Of a stretch of 64,000 nucleotides of DNA, positions 24,486 to 33,505 are shown piece after piece; position 1 is the first letter of the stretch, and every line of letters starts with the position of its first letter. The notes under the pieces are model-generated. The model made no database searches. It saw only the letters and a program-made list of their open reading frames with translations, and was not told the DNA's origin. The position numbers and the translations under genes are program-made. Origin of the DNA: Desulfurococcales archaeon (lineage in GTDB: Archaea; Thermoproteota; Thermoprotei_A; Sulfolobales; Desulfurococcaceae); the NCBI GenBank assembly GCA_027022365.1, contig JALVYU010000026.1:558001-622000 (forward strand), read 5' to 3'.

Positions 24486-25790
24486 ATGATAATATACAAT
24501 GCCGTTATATTATTATCACTAGCATTAATGGTAGTGCTTGTAGCGTCAAACAGAGTGCCCCGGTGGATGATAGGCATCATATTACTTGCGATCCTCCTCC
24601 TTACAGGCTCTAGCACGTTGACCGATGTAGTAAGATTTGTTGATTGGGATGTATTAGGCCTCATAGTGGGAATGGGCATCTTTACCGTGCTTCTAGAAGA
24701 ATCCGGGTTAATGGAGCTGACGGCTCGATTCATACGTGCACGGGCGGGCTCGCCCAGCATGGTATTATTCTGGATAATCCTAGCCGCGGGCCTCGTCAGC
24801 ATAATATTGGAAAACGTGACTGTTGTGCTCCTCTTCGCACCGATAGCGTATAGGTTGAGCAAGAAGTTGGGCGTTAACCCCGTACCCGTAGTCATAGGGA
24901 TAGCGCTTTCATCTAATATGGCTGGATCGGCTACTATGATAGGAGACCCGCCAGCAATAATAACGGCGGGATACTTCAACCTTGCATTCACGGATTTCAT
25001 ATGGTATCACGGCAGGCCATCAATGTTCTTCCTTACCCTCATACCCATGATAGTATCCTGCTATGTATACTCCAAAATAGTCGGTAAAGAAGTAGGCTAC
25101 AGTGTTGAACCGGTGGCTGAAGATAATGAAACTATTTGGAAAGGGCTTGACAAGATATTCGTCTACGAAGCAATACTGTTCCTCTCCATCAAAATAACGC
25201 TCCTGAGCATCAGGCACATCATACATATCCCGCTCACATTAGCTGCTCTTATAGGTGTAGGAGGCCTCTCACTAACACGTATAATCATACATAGGGACAC
25301 GGCCTCGGTAAAAAAAGCTGTGAGGAAAGGAGTTGATCTAGACATAATAGTTTTCCTCATAGGCGTGTTCGTTTTATCCGGAGCATTCGCTAAACACGGA
25401 TTAGCTGCTGCGGCGGCAAAAACGATATTGTCCCTCGCATCAGGCAACTTGTTCGTAGTAACGAGTCTGTTGATATGGCTGTCAGTAGCAGTATCGGCTG
25501 TTATGGATAATACACCCTATGTTGTCACTATGTTGCCCATAGCCAAGTATATAGCTATAGGACTAAACGTCGACCCAGTGGTCATCGCCTGGGCGCTGCT
25601 CGTAGGAGCCACGCTAGGGGGCAGCATAACATACATTGGCGCGTCAGCCAACCTGGTAGCTGTGAAGCTCCTAGAAAAGAAGGGATACAAGGTAACGTTT
25701 TCGGAGTTCATTAGAAAGAGTATACCATTCAACATGACAAACATATTGCTGGGCTGGCTCCTCTACACCATATTCTGGATAATATACTAA
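24486..25790 (+). CDS. ArsB/NhaD-superfamily ion transporter
   Basis: 434 residues with about 11-12 membrane segments. The ion-transporter motifs include LENVTVVLLFAPIAYRL, LSSNMAGSATMIGDPPAI in the first half and the related VMDNTPYVVTMLPIAKYI and GGSITYIGASANLVAVKL in the second half, the inverted-repeat design of the arsenite/Na+-H+/citrate (IT) superfamily. Substrate cannot be told from sequence: sodium/proton exchange, arsenite or a dicarboxylate. It is co-oriented with the secreted protein pair but about 106 bases downstream. Confidence 0.85.
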   Translation: MIIYNAVILLSLALMVVLVASNRVPRWMIGIILLAILLLTGSSTLTDVVRFVDWDVLGLIVGMGIFTVLLEESGLMELTARFIRARAGSPSMVLFWIILAAGLVSIILENVTVVLLFAPIAYRLSKKLGVNPVPVVIGIALSSNMAGSATMIGDPPAIITAGYFNLAFTDFIWYHGRPSMFFLTLIPMIVSCYVYSKIVGKEVGYSVEPVAEDNETIWKGLDKIFVYEAILFLSIKITLLSIRHIIHIPLTLAALIGVGGLSLTRIIIHRDTASVKKAVRKGVDLDIIVFLIGVFVLSGAFAKHGLAAAAAKTILSLASGNLFVVTSLLIWLSVAVSAVMDNTPYVVTMLPIAKYIAIGLNVDPVVIAWALLVGATLGGSITYIGASANLVAVKLLEKKGYKVTFSEFIRKSIPFNMTNILLGWLLYTIFWIIY

Positions 25791-26138
25791 ATCCAGATGA
25801 GACTATCAAATCCTTCAAACACAAAATTCCTATCATTCCATCCAAGTCTGCATTATCACGTTTCCTGCTTGTACCTAAACGCCAATGGGTTAAGGCCTGT
25901 GCCTAATAATTGGCCTATACACATCTAAGTGGATAAATCATTTAATATGTGTAGAGTACATGGCAAGTGTATCCGAGTTCATAGTTGAGAAGGTCATGAA
26001 TAAGATAAATAGATCAAAGTGTGTGAATGCTGAACATGGTGTTTACCCCTTCTAGGTCTCCTAGTAAACCTGTAAAGAAAACAGTAAATCCCAAAGAAAT
26101 CGGACACCGAGGCACCATAATTTAATGCATATAATGGA
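25791..26138. other. Non-coding stretch before tRNA-Cys
   Basis: Nothing convincing. A 31-codon frame (ATG near 25960, ending before 26060) follows a TATA-like TTTAATATG but has no ribosome site or recognisable product. A short palindrome CTAGGTCTCCTAG lies near 26054. Confidence 0.4.
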
Positions 26139-26246
26139 TGGAGCCGGGGGCGGGATTCGAACCCGCGGTAAAGCGGGTGTCCGTGACCCCCTGTGCTAGG
26201 GTCGTGCCCTGCAGCCCGCCGCCTTAGGCCGCTCGGCCACCCCGGC
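26139..26246 (-). tRNA. tRNA-Cys(GCA) with a 30-base intron
   Basis: Minus strand. Acceptor GCCGGGG (26240-26246) pairs with CCCCGGC, discriminator T, CCA encoded at 26139-26141. T-arm GCGGG-TTCGAAT-CCCGC. After removing the intron 26179-26208 the anticodon arm reads GCGGG-CTGCAGA-CCCGC, anticodon GCA. A TATA box GTTATAAACC lies upstream near 26280. Confidence 0.93.
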
Positions 26247-26388
26247 TCCTCCATTAGGAATTGGTTGCTTAGGTAGGTTTATAACGCTATCTCGTGTACC
26301 CATTAGTTTCGGCCGCCTCCCCGGCGATGATCATGTGTAGATTCCAGCTTATCCATATAATCTCGTATTACCATCTCGGTGTCCAGTA

Positions 26389-26571
26389 ATGGTGTTACGT
26401 GTGATCACTTTTAAAGCTGATGAGCGTTTAATTGAGCAACTGGATCTACTCGCCAAAGAAATGGGGATTTCAAGAAGTGAAGTGATAAGACTGGCGATCG
26501 AGAACCTCATCGAGACACGCATGCGTGAAAAGAACGAAATAGAGACGGTCCCTGTAACTATTATATACTGA
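26389..26571 (+). CDS. Ribbon-helix-helix (CopG/Arc-type) transcriptional regulator
   Basis: 60 residues: a beta strand (RVITFKAD) followed by EQLDLLAKEMGISRSEVIRLAIENLIE, the standard RHH DNA-binding fold in which dimers insert the strand pair in the major groove. No toxin partner is adjacent, since tRNA genes lie on both sides, so it is likely a stand-alone regulator. Target unknown. Confidence 0.85.
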   Translation: MVLRVITFKADERLIEQLDLLAKEMGISRSEVIRLAIENLIETRMREKNEIETVPVTIIY

Positions 26572-26630
26572 TCCCTACTCGAAGCTTCAATATTTATAAA
26601 CTCCGCCACAAAAATACAGAAAATACGGTT

Positions 26631-26746
26631 GCCGCCGTAGCTCAGCCTGGCAGAGCGCCGGACTCATACGGCGCCAAGAAACCCGAAGTCGCGGGTTCGG
26701 CCAGGGGGAGATCCGGTTGTCCCGGGTTCAAATCCCGGCGGCGGCA
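26631..26746 (+). tRNA. tRNA-Met(CAT), elongator type, with a 42-base intron
   Basis: Acceptor GCCGCCG (26631-26637) pairs with CGGCGGC, discriminator A, T-arm CCGGG-TTCAAAT-CCCGG. The spliced anticodon arm is CCGGA-CTCATAA-TCCGG, anticodon CAT (26665-26667). The intron 26669-26710 is at position 37/38 and holds a stem of its own (ACCCG/CGGGT). A TATA box TATTTATAAAC precedes it. A CAT anticodon could also be the modified isoleucine tRNA; the body looks like elongator Met. Confidence 0.88.
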
Positions 26747-26825
26747 CCTATCCATAAAATTCCTCCCTCTAAGAAACCACCTACATAATTTAAAACCCGT
26801 GAGAAACCATATTAGATGAAAGGGT

Positions 26826-26900
26826 GGGGCCGTAGTCTAGCTTGGCTAGGATGCGGGGCTTGGGCCCCCGTGATCCGGGGTTCAAATCCCCGCGGCCCCA
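26826..26900 (+). tRNA. tRNA-Pro(TGG)
   Basis: 75 bases, no intron. Acceptor GGGGCCG pairs with CGGCCCC, discriminator A; anticodon loop CTTGGGC gives TGG; T-arm CGGGG-TTCAAAT-CCCCG. A TATA-like AATTTAAAAC is at about 26786. Confidence 0.95.
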
Positions 26901-27117
26901 CATAAATTTACTGGAATGACTAGAATAACCTTGGAGCCCTATCTGCTTGTAGATTTTCTCCCCGGCGATATATCTTCTCGCCGTCTTCGGTTTCTTATAC
27001 TTTGTATTATCACTTACAATTAATGTGTTCGTGATTAATATGTCTCTAGATACATTATTCGGTCAAGTATATCAAGTAGAACAATAGGGAAAAAGGCTGG
27101 TAGAGTATAGAAAAGAG

Positions 27118-28326
27118 CTAGACTATGCCTCTCTCTTCGAGATATGCTCTTATCCTTCTAATACCTTCCTCAATACGTTCGGGGGGCTCTGTTACGAATG
27201 TTATTCGGATATAACGATTTGTGCCTGGAATGAATGCTGAGCCCGGCAGGAAGACAACATGCTTATTCAACGCTATATCTTTGGCGAATTCGAAATCGGT
27301 CACGCCTAGCTTTTCTAGATAGTACAATATGTCGGGGAACAAGTACATGCCGGCCCGTGGCTTAATCAATTTGGCTTCTGGAAGATATTTTCTAACGGCC
27401 TCGAACGCCACGTCTCTCCTTCTACGGTACTCCGGGATGACCTGTCTAAGATATAGTTCTTTGTAGTCTTTCTCAAGATATATTATTGCTAGTTTCTGTG
27501 AGATATTCGATGCACTAATGCTTAGATAGCCCTTGACCTTCGCGGCCTGACGAATGAATTCCTCGTTGCCCCATAGGTACCCCAGCCTAAACCCGGGTAT
27601 TGCTAGGTCTTTAGAGAAACTATCGATAGATATTACGGTTTCCTCGGCTCCCGGGTATCTCTGGATCCAAGTATGTTCGCCCTCATAGTATATGTGCTTA
27701 TACGCTTCATCGAAGAATACCCACTTGCTATGATCTACTGCTAAGTCCACTATGAGTTTCCCTATCTCCTCAGAGATGACCCTGCTCGTAGGATTGCCCG
27801 GGCTCTCGAAAAGGACTGCTTTAACCCTGGTTATCTTATCCTTGAGACACTCGGGATCGGGCTGGAATCCATTATTAACGTCCTGCTCACAGTACTCCAC
27901 TCCTATTCCGAGCAGTTTTGTGAGGCCCCAGTAAACACTGTATGTCGGGGCAAGCAACAATACTTTGTCTCCATTGTCCAGTCCTGTTAGGAGCGATACG
28001 GTTATCGCCTCGGCACCACCAATAGTTACAAGCACCTGTTTATCCGGATCGACTGTTATTCCGCTGTATTTCTTTATATCCTCTGCAATAAGATGTCGAA
28101 GCTTCGGGTATCCCTTGCTAGGGGCATAGCTTGAGGTCTGGAAAGGCTTCTCCACTAAGGTTTTCGCTAAGTCTTTAAGTGCCTCGCTGTAAGGTGGGAA
28201 ACCGGGTTGACCTGCATGGAAGCTTATCACATCAATGCCCCTGAGCTTAAGCTCGAGGGCAAGGTCAACAAGTACTCTGTGTGGTGACGTCTCGGTGCTC
28301 GTGACTCTTCTAGATAGACTAGGCAT
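27118..28326 (-). CDS. PLP-dependent aminotransferase, class I/II (aspartate aminotransferase-like)
   Basis: 402 residues of fold type I: FHAGQPGFPPY near the N-terminus, ESPGNPTSRVI (substrate-side Asn), FFDEAYKHIYYEG (PLP-ring Asp) and the Schiff-base lysine in SIDSFSKDLAIPGFRLGYL, then RITFVTEPPERIEEG with the C-terminal carboxylate-binding Arg. It probably transfers amino groups between aspartate or another amino acid and 2-oxoglutarate. Exact substrate is open. It has its own promoter between tRNA genes. Confidence 0.88.
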   Translation of the reverse strand: MPSLSRRVTSTETSPHRVLVDLALELKLRGIDVISFHAGQPGFPPYSEALKDLAKTLVEKPFQTSSYAPSKGYPKLRHLIAEDIKKYSGITVDPDKQVLVTIGGAEAITVSLLTGLDNGDKVLLLAPTYSVYWGLTKLLGIGVEYCEQDVNNGFQPDPECLKDKITRVKAVLFESPGNPTSRVISEEIGKLIVDLAVDHSKWVFFDEAYKHIYYEGEHTWIQRYPGAEETVISIDSFSKDLAIPGFRLGYLWGNEEFIRQAAKVKGYLSISASNISQKLAIIYLEKDYKELYLRQVIPEYRRRRDVAFEAVRKYLPEAKLIKPRAGMYLFPDILYYLEKLGVTDFEFAKDIALNKHVVFLPGSAFIPGTNRYIRITFVTEPPERIEEGIRRIRAYLEERGIV

Positions 28327-28447
28327 TATTGTCGCCTCCTCATGCTATAACAGGTTTGTAGATTTATTAATTGAATATTTTAATGTTCACGACAGATCAA
28401 GATCATTATACCATGTTGAGTAATAATCAGTGATAGGAGAGATGAAA

Positions 28448-28544
28448 TGGTAGCCGGGCGGGGATTCGAACCCCGGTCACGGGGGTTCCTCCCGCCTGGC
28501 GGCGGACCAAAGCCCCGCATCCTTGACCGCTAGACGACCCGGCT
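28448..28544 (-). tRNA. tRNA-Gln(TTG) with a short intron
   Basis: Minus strand. Acceptor AGCCGGG (28538-28544) pairs with CCCGGCT, discriminator A, CCA encoded at 28448-28450. T-arm CGGGG-TTCGAAT-CCCCG. Anticodon TTG follows GGGGCT; an intron of about 21 bases (28486-28506) follows position 37 and folds on itself (CCGCC/GGCGG). The exact 3' splice site may shift by one base. Confidence 0.9.
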
Positions 28545-28740
28545 ATTTCTAGCGCCTCCATAGTCTCTAGATTTTATCCGGGGTTTTTAATTCTTAGCGA
28601 CAGTAAAGAACGATTATGTTTATAAACACAGACGGGAAAATACTTAATATCTTGTTCTTCTGAAGGTTTTTAACGATTATGGAAAGGTTTAAAAAGGCAC
28701 ATAATAAGGTAAGACTAGTTGAACATCCCGGGTGATCGTT

Positions 28741-29667
28741 TTGGAATATTTTCCAGAAGAACCTCCTGCATCCTCCGAGTGTCCGGAGGATAAAATAATA
28801 TATGATCCAGAGCGCGGCGAGTACATCTGTCTGCTTACCGGTGAAGTCATAGAAGAAAGAGTGATCGATGAGAGGCCCGAATGGAGGGCATTTACGCCTG
28901 AGGAGAGGGAAAGGAGAAGCAGGATCGGCGGCCCACTTACAAGCACGGTTCACGACCGAGGCCTAGCCACAGCTATAGACTATACGAACAAGGATGCAAC
29001 AGGCAAGAGGTTAGAATTGTCAAAGAGGCTCAAGATGCAAAAGCTACGTAAGTGGCAGGCAAGATCACGTATTCAAAGTAGTATTGAGAGAAACCTCGCT
29101 CAGGCAATGAATGAGCTGGACAAATTATCTGATCACTTGAATCTGCCTAAGAATGTCAGGGAAGAAGCGGCCAGAATATACCGTAGAGCAGTCGAAAAAG
29201 GACTTGTAAGAGGTAGAAGTATCGAGAGTGTGATCGCTGCCGCGATATATGCGGCCTGCAGGGAATTGAAAGTGCCACGTACACTAGACGAAATAGCCAG
29301 GCATACGAAGAGCAACAGGAAGGATATTGCTAGATGCTATAGATTATTACTTAAAGAACTAGACATAAAGGTTCAAACAAGCGACCCGATAGACTTCGTG
29401 CCAAGAATAGCTCATGCATTGGGGCTAAGCGGTGCAGTGATGAAGAAATCGGCAGAGATCCTACATAAGGCTCGAGAACTCGGTGTTACAGCAGGTAAGG
29501 ATCCTGCGGGCCTAGCCGCGGCCGCGGTATATATTGCCGCGCTCCTCCTCGGGGAGCGTAGAACACAGAAAGAAATAGCTCATGTAGCCGGTGTGACCGA
29601 GGTAACTGTTAGGAATAGATATAAGGAGTTGGCGAAGGAACTAGGTATAGAGCTTCCTTCTCAATAA
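28741..29667 (+). CDS. tfb: Transcription initiation factor TFB with a degenerate zinc ribbon
   Basis: About 308 residues. Two cyclin-like repeats are clear ([24 protein letters not shown] and the matching [19 protein letters not shown]), with the B-reader/B-linker region [19 protein letters not shown] and the BRE-binding helix-turn-helix [23 protein letters not shown] bridges TBP-DNA and RNA polymerase. The zinc ribbon keeps only two of four cysteines: [11 protein letters not shown] and [16 protein letters not shown] lies just before TTG 28741, so that start is preferred over GTG 28732. Confidence 0.94.
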   Translation: MEYFPEEPPASSECPEDKIIYDPERGEYICLLTGEVIEERVIDERPEWRAFTPEERERRSRIGGPLTSTVHDRGLATAIDYTNKDATGKRLELSKRLKMQKLRKWQARSRIQSSIERNLAQAMNELDKLSDHLNLPKNVREEAARIYRRAVEKGLVRGRSIESVIAAAIYAACRELKVPRTLDEIARHTKSNRKDIARCYRLLLKELDIKVQTSDPIDFVPRIAHALGLSGAVMKKSAEILHKARELGVTAGKDPAGLAAAAVYIAALLLGERRTQKEIAHVAGVTEVTVRNRYKELAKELGIELPSQ

Positions 29668-29705
29668 AAACCATTTTTAGTTTCTCCCTATCTTCTCGCC
29701 AAGAA

Positions 29706-30020
29706 TCAATCTACTATTATCACGTTTTCTGGCGGGTACCCTAGCTCGTCGATGAGTATCTGTTTTACTCTATGGCGATGATCTCCTTGTAGCTCTATTT
29801 TCCCTTCCTTTACTGTTCCGCCCGTCGCAAGCCTTGACTTAAGCTTCTTAGCGAGCTTCTTTAGATTGTCATGACTATCTACTAGCCCCTCGATTATTGT
29901 TACTTCTTTACCGAATTTCCTCCTATCCAGCCTTATCTTGATAACTTGTTGTTCACGTATTAATTGCTCGCATATTTCTGGTGGTAGCCCGCCACAAATT
30001 GAAGATAGATCGGAACTCAT
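29706..30020 (-). CDS. aif1: Translation initiation factor aIF1 (SUI1)
   Basis: 104 residues: SICGGLPPEICEQLIREQQ, RRKFGKEVTIIEGL, LKSRLATGGTVKEGKIELQGDHRHRVKQIL. These are the core SUI1/aIF1 motifs; the factor monitors start-codon selection on the small ribosomal subunit. The frame opens at TTG 30032, but MSSDLSSICGG at ATG 30020 matches the usual N-terminus. It is convergent with tfb. Confidence 0.95.
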   Translation of the reverse strand: MSSDLSSICGGLPPEICEQLIREQQVIKIRLDRRKFGKEVTIIEGLVDSHDNLKKLAKKLKSRLATGGTVKEGKIELQGDHRHRVKQILIDELGYPPENVIIVD

Positions 30021-30138
30021 CTTCCTTTCCAACCTGAGTATCCTTGTTCCAGACCTAGGTCTTGTATTGAAGGTTTAACCTTATAAAACTTATATGGGTG
30101 TTAACAAGTAGTACCTATACGCAAGGGGTGGTGTATGA

Positions 30139-30282
30139 ATGGTTAGATATAAGTGCGGTCGATGCGGATACGAGTTTGATGAGGAACAACTCCGTCTTCT
30201 CCCTGGAATAAGATGTCCTAATTGTGGATATGAAATAATATATAAAGTTGCAGCAAACTTCAGGTTGGTTAGGGCTATTTAA
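30139..30282 (+). CDS. rpoP: DNA-directed RNA polymerase subunit Rpo12 (RpoP, RPB12-like)
   Basis: A 47-residue protein below the usual ORF length cut-off: MVRYKCGRCGYEFDEEQL, then RCPNCGYEIIYKVAANFRLV. The CxxC...CxxC zinc ribbon and size are those of archaeal Rpo12, a small subunit that stabilises the Rpo3-Rpo11 part of RNA polymerase. GGGGTGGTGT lies before the ATG. It is convergent with the ureohydrolase gene downstream, with three bases between the stops. Confidence 0.93.
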   Translation: MVRYKCGRCGYEFDEEQLRLLPGIRCPNCGYEIIYKVAANFRLVRAI

Positions 30283-30285
30283 TCT

Positions 30286-31161
30286 TTATTCTCGCCTTAA
30301 AATCGTCGTTATTTCTACAAGTAGTTTCGCGGCTAGTAGGCTGGTGATATCGTTTATATCCTCGAGAGGATTCACTTCGACGATATCACCAGCCACTAGT
30401 TTGCCATAGGCATGGATGAGTCTTAATAGCTCAATAGCATTGATAGGATTTAGCCCCATAGGCTCTGGGTTCGAGACGCCGGGCGCGAATCCAGGATCTA
30501 TTCCATCCATATCTATGCTGAGATATATCCTCTTACCTTTTATTATTTCAACAAGTTCTTTTCTTTGGTCTCCATCGTCTCTATCTATGTTGGATGGCGT
30601 GTAAATCTTGATTTTGTCTCTATGTGCTTCAACATATTGATATTCTTCAGGCGATATTGCTCGGGCGCCCACATATATTATTGGTATCTTCGTCTTCTCG
30701 ATTATTCTCCGCATAACTGTAGCGTGACTATACTTGTTGCCGAGGTACTGGTCTCTCTGATCAAGATGAGCATCTATAACAACTATCAGATCTATTCCAT
30801 CACTTATGGATTCTACGATAGGCAGTGTAATCAGGTGCTCTCCACCCAGAACAATGAAGTTCTCGGAATAGTCTTCTCTAACTCCCTTTACAACTTTCTT
30901 TATTCTCGCCAAAGACTCCATCACATCGCCCGGCGGTAGAGCGATGTCCCCTAAGTCATTAAATAATACTAAATCCTCTACAGGTTTCGACATGATCATC
31001 GAGAAAAACTCCAAATTACATATTGCATCTCTAATGCTTTTTGGCCCGAATCTCGTACCCGGCTTATAACTTGTTGTCCAATCCATAGGAGCACCAATTA
31101 TTATGAGGCCTTCATCCCCTTCGTTGCATGGTATTTTTGGATGGCCTGTTAAGAGATGCAT
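30286..31161 (-). CDS. speB: Ureohydrolase (agmatinase/arginase family)
   Basis: 291 residues from ATG 31161; a longer frame runs to 31425 but would overlap the divergent glyS. Binuclear metal ligands are visible: GGEHLITLP, the DAHLDQRD motif and DMDGIDPGFAPG. APMDWTTSYKPGTRFGPKSIR is the usual N-terminal block. Crenarchaeal members mostly hydrolyse agmatine to putrescine and urea in polyamine synthesis, which feeds hypusine formation on aIF5A (gene at 50925). Arginase activity is possible too. Symbol by family only. Confidence 0.82.
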   Translation of the reverse strand: MHLLTGHPKIPCNEGDEGLIIIGAPMDWTTSYKPGTRFGPKSIRDAICNLEFFSMIMSKPVEDLVLFNDLGDIALPPGDVMESLARIKKVVKGVREDYSENFIVLGGEHLITLPIVESISDGIDLIVVIDAHLDQRDQYLGNKYSHATVMRRIIEKTKIPIIYVGARAISPEEYQYVEAHRDKIKIYTPSNIDRDDGDQRKELVEIIKGKRIYLSIDMDGIDPGFAPGVSNPEPMGLNPINAIELLRLIHAYGKLVAGDIVEVNPLEDINDITSLLAAKLLVEITTILRRE

Positions 31162-31260
31162 CCATGCAACCAAGACATTATCGCCACGCACAAAGCATTT
31201 ATGACCAAGCGCCAAAATATCTAGGACAATACGAGCTGATATATATTTGGGCTGAAAGCA

Positions 31261-33045
31261 ATGACTACTAATAATGATAAGTACGAGATACTCGTTAAGA
31301 TCGCGAAGAAGAGAGGAATATTCTGGCCGGCTTTCGAGATATACGGCGGTGTGGCAGGATTCTACGAGTATGGGCCCGTGGGCGTCCTGATAAAAAGGCG
31401 GATAATTGATGAATGGCTGAGACAAGTCGTTTACGGGCGTGATGGCCTAGTAGTAGAGGTCGATACGCCGATAATAACGCCGCGAATAGTTCTGAAGGCG
31501 AGCGGTCATGAAGACAACTTTACTGATCCAGTTACGGAGTGCTTGAAATGTGGTAGGACGTTCAGAGCAGATCATCTGATCGAGGAGAAGCTCGGGATTA
31601 GCGCTGAAGGGTTGCCCCTAGATAAGATGGCCGAGATAATGCGTCAGAACAATATACGGTGCCCAGTCTGCGGAGGCGAGCTAACTCCGCCCAAACCAGC
31701 TCTCCTGCTTTTCAAGACCGAGATAGGACCGTATAAGGGCTCTCCAGCGTATCTAAGGCCTGAAACAGCCCAGGGGATGTTTGTATCATTTAAGAACGTG
31801 TTCAACTCTATGAGAAACAAGCTTCCCTTAGGTATAGCCCAGGTCGGAAGAGTTGGAAGAAACGAGATATCGCCGAGACAGGGATTGATCAGGCTTAGAG
31901 AATTTACTATCATAGAGCTCGAATTCTTCTTTGACCCGGAAAAACAGGAGGAAGAAGTCAACAAGTACATGGATGAGGAACTGTTGAACGAGAAAATGAA
32001 CATCATAACAGCCGATATGAAGCTCAACAATATCAAAAAACCCAGAGAATATAGCGCCCGGGAACTGATCGAGAAAGGAATAGTTAAGACCCCCTGGATG
32101 GCCTACTGGATGGCCGTTGGAAACAAGTTCTTGAAAAACCTAGGAATACCAGCCGACAGAATACGGTTTGACGAGAAATTACCCGAAGAAAGAGCACATT
32201 ATAGCGAGCAAACATTTGATCAAGAAGTCCTGACCGAAAAATACGGATGGGTCGAAGTAGCCGGATATAGCTATAGAACAACATACGATTTAAGTAGACA
32301 TATAAAGTATTCTGGTGCAGACCTAACGGCTTTCCGCAAATACGATAAACCACGCGAGAAAGAAGTTATCAAGATAAAGCCCAACCCAGTAGAAATAAGA
32401 AAAAGGTTTGCCAATAAATTCTCCGAAATAATGAAAGCACTCGCGTCAATTCCGCAGGAAGAACTTATCAATAAAATAGTTAGGCAAGGATACATAGAAG
32501 TAAACGGTATGAGATTAGACAAAGAACTATTCTTCATAAAGCGTGAAAAGATCAAAGTACACGGTGAAAAATTCGTGCCACATGTTGTCGAGCCATCGTT
32601 TGGCCTCGAAAGAATATTCTACGTAGTGCTCGAGAACTCCCTAAAAATATCGAGTGAGAGAACATACTTAGCCCTAACACCTAGGATAGCACCATACTAT
32701 GTAGCGGTCTTCCCACTAGTAACAGGCTCTAAAGAAGAACACCAGAACATAAAGAATATTGCATGGGCTATCTATCGCGGCCTCTTAAACTCGGGCATCC
32801 CAGCATATTACGATGAAGAAGGTAGTATTGGGAGAAGATATGCGAGAGCCGATGAGATAGGGATACCATACGCTGTGACGGTAGATTACGAAACATTACG
32901 GAACAACACTGTGACAATAAGAGAAAGAGATTCCCGCAAACAAGAAAGGATAGATATCAAAGACATATACGACTATATCACTGGTAAGATAGGATTTAGG
33001 AAAACATGGATAGAATTTCTCGATAAAGAATTAAATAAGGCATAA
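31261..33045 (+). CDS. glyS: Glycine--tRNA ligase
   Basis: 594 residues of the archaeal/eukaryotic dimeric class II GlyRS. Seen are FEIYGGVAGFYEYGPVGVLIKRR (motif 1 region), a zinc-like CLKCGRTFRADH...CPVCGGEL insertion, motif 2 QVGRVGRNEISPRQGLIRLREF, motif 3 EPSFGLERIFY, and the anticodon-binding domain from about residue 470. A TATA-like GATATATATTTGG lies about 15 bases upstream, so the transcript is probably nearly leaderless. Confidence 0.97.
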   Translation: MTTNNDKYEILVKIAKKRGIFWPAFEIYGGVAGFYEYGPVGVLIKRRIIDEWLRQVVYGRDGLVVEVDTPIITPRIVLKASGHEDNFTDPVTECLKCGRTFRADHLIEEKLGISAEGLPLDKMAEIMRQNNIRCPVCGGELTPPKPALLLFKTEIGPYKGSPAYLRPETAQGMFVSFKNVFNSMRNKLPLGIAQVGRVGRNEISPRQGLIRLREFTIIELEFFFDPEKQEEEVNKYMDEELLNEKMNIITADMKLNNIKKPREYSARELIEKGIVKTPWMAYWMAVGNKFLKNLGIPADRIRFDEKLPEERAHYSEQTFDQEVLTEKYGWVEVAGYSYRTTYDLSRHIKYSGADLTAFRKYDKPREKEVIKIKPNPVEIRKRFANKFSEIMKALASIPQEELINKIVRQGYIEVNGMRLDKELFFIKREKIKVHGEKFVPHVVEPSFGLERIFYVVLENSLKISSERTYLALTPRIAPYYVAVFPLVTGSKEEHQNIKNIAWAIYRGLLNSGIPAYYDEEGSIGRRYARADEIGIPYAVTVDYETLRNNTVTIRERDSRKQERIDIKDIYDYITGKIGFRKTWIEFLDKELNKA

Positions 33046-33113
33046 CTTTATCTTAACTTGACTGGCAATCGTTAAAAGGATAATTCTCGAAACACGGCCT
33101 AAAGGGGATATGC

Positions 33114-33503
33114 ATGTCCGAAAAAGAGAAAAACACCCCAGAGCCTACGGGGGCTAAGCCTCAGCAGAAAATTGATATTAAGAAATTGGTTTCAATAGTG
33201 CCGCCTGCAAGCGAGCTGAGGAGGAGACAGAAACTGCTCCGTGAGAAGAGAATTAGGATAAAATATGATGACAACCTGCCAGAAGGCGCTGCAAGGGTTC
33301 CCAAGGAATTAGCTAAGATGCTCGGCATAAATGATGGAGACAAGATCGAGATCGTTGTCGCCGGCAAGAAGAAATTTGTATTCACTGCAACAACAATCGA
33401 CGAGCATGGAACCAACAACGTGTACGTGTATCCTGCCGAGCTAGAGGAAAAAGGAGTAGCCGACAACAGCATAGCAACTCTTAGGAAGTACTCTGGGACA
33501 TAA
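33114..33503 (+). CDS. AbrB/SpoVT-like small protein
   Basis: 129 residues. A charged N-terminal region (PPASELRRRQKLLREKRIR) precedes a swapped-hairpin-like domain ARVPKELAKMLGINDGDKIEIVVAGKKKFVF, which looks like an AbrB/MazE-type fold. It might bind DNA or RNA. No closer assignment. It lies downstream of glyS with its own short gap and is followed two bases later by the next gene. Confidence 0.65.
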   Translation: MSEKEKNTPEPTGAKPQQKIDIKKLVSIVPPASELRRRQKLLREKRIRIKYDDNLPEGAARVPKELAKMLGINDGDKIEIVVAGKKKFVFTATTIDEHGTNNVYVYPAELEEKGVADNSIATLRKYSGT

Positions 33504-33505
33504 AC

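Noticed and set aside
24386-25000. 204-codon minus-strand frame
   Set aside because: It lies wholly antisense to the transporter gene and lacks any recognisable domain.
25960-26055. 31-codon frame beginning MASVSEFIVEKV after a TATA-like box
   Set aside because: No ribosome site, no recognisable product and very short; kept only as a remark.
22880-26138. The 22.9-26.1 kb stretch as a new defence island
   Set aside because: It has only a prefoldin promoter, a two-gene membrane cassette and an ion transporter; no nuclease, ATPase or toxin-like gene is present.
26349-26609. 86-codon minus-strand frame
   Set aside because: Antisense to the ribbon-helix-helix gene, which has the recognisable fold.
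31162-31425. 88-residue N-terminal extension of the ureohydrolase frame
   Set aside because: It would overlap the start and promoter of the divergent glyS; the family normally starts near ATG 31161.
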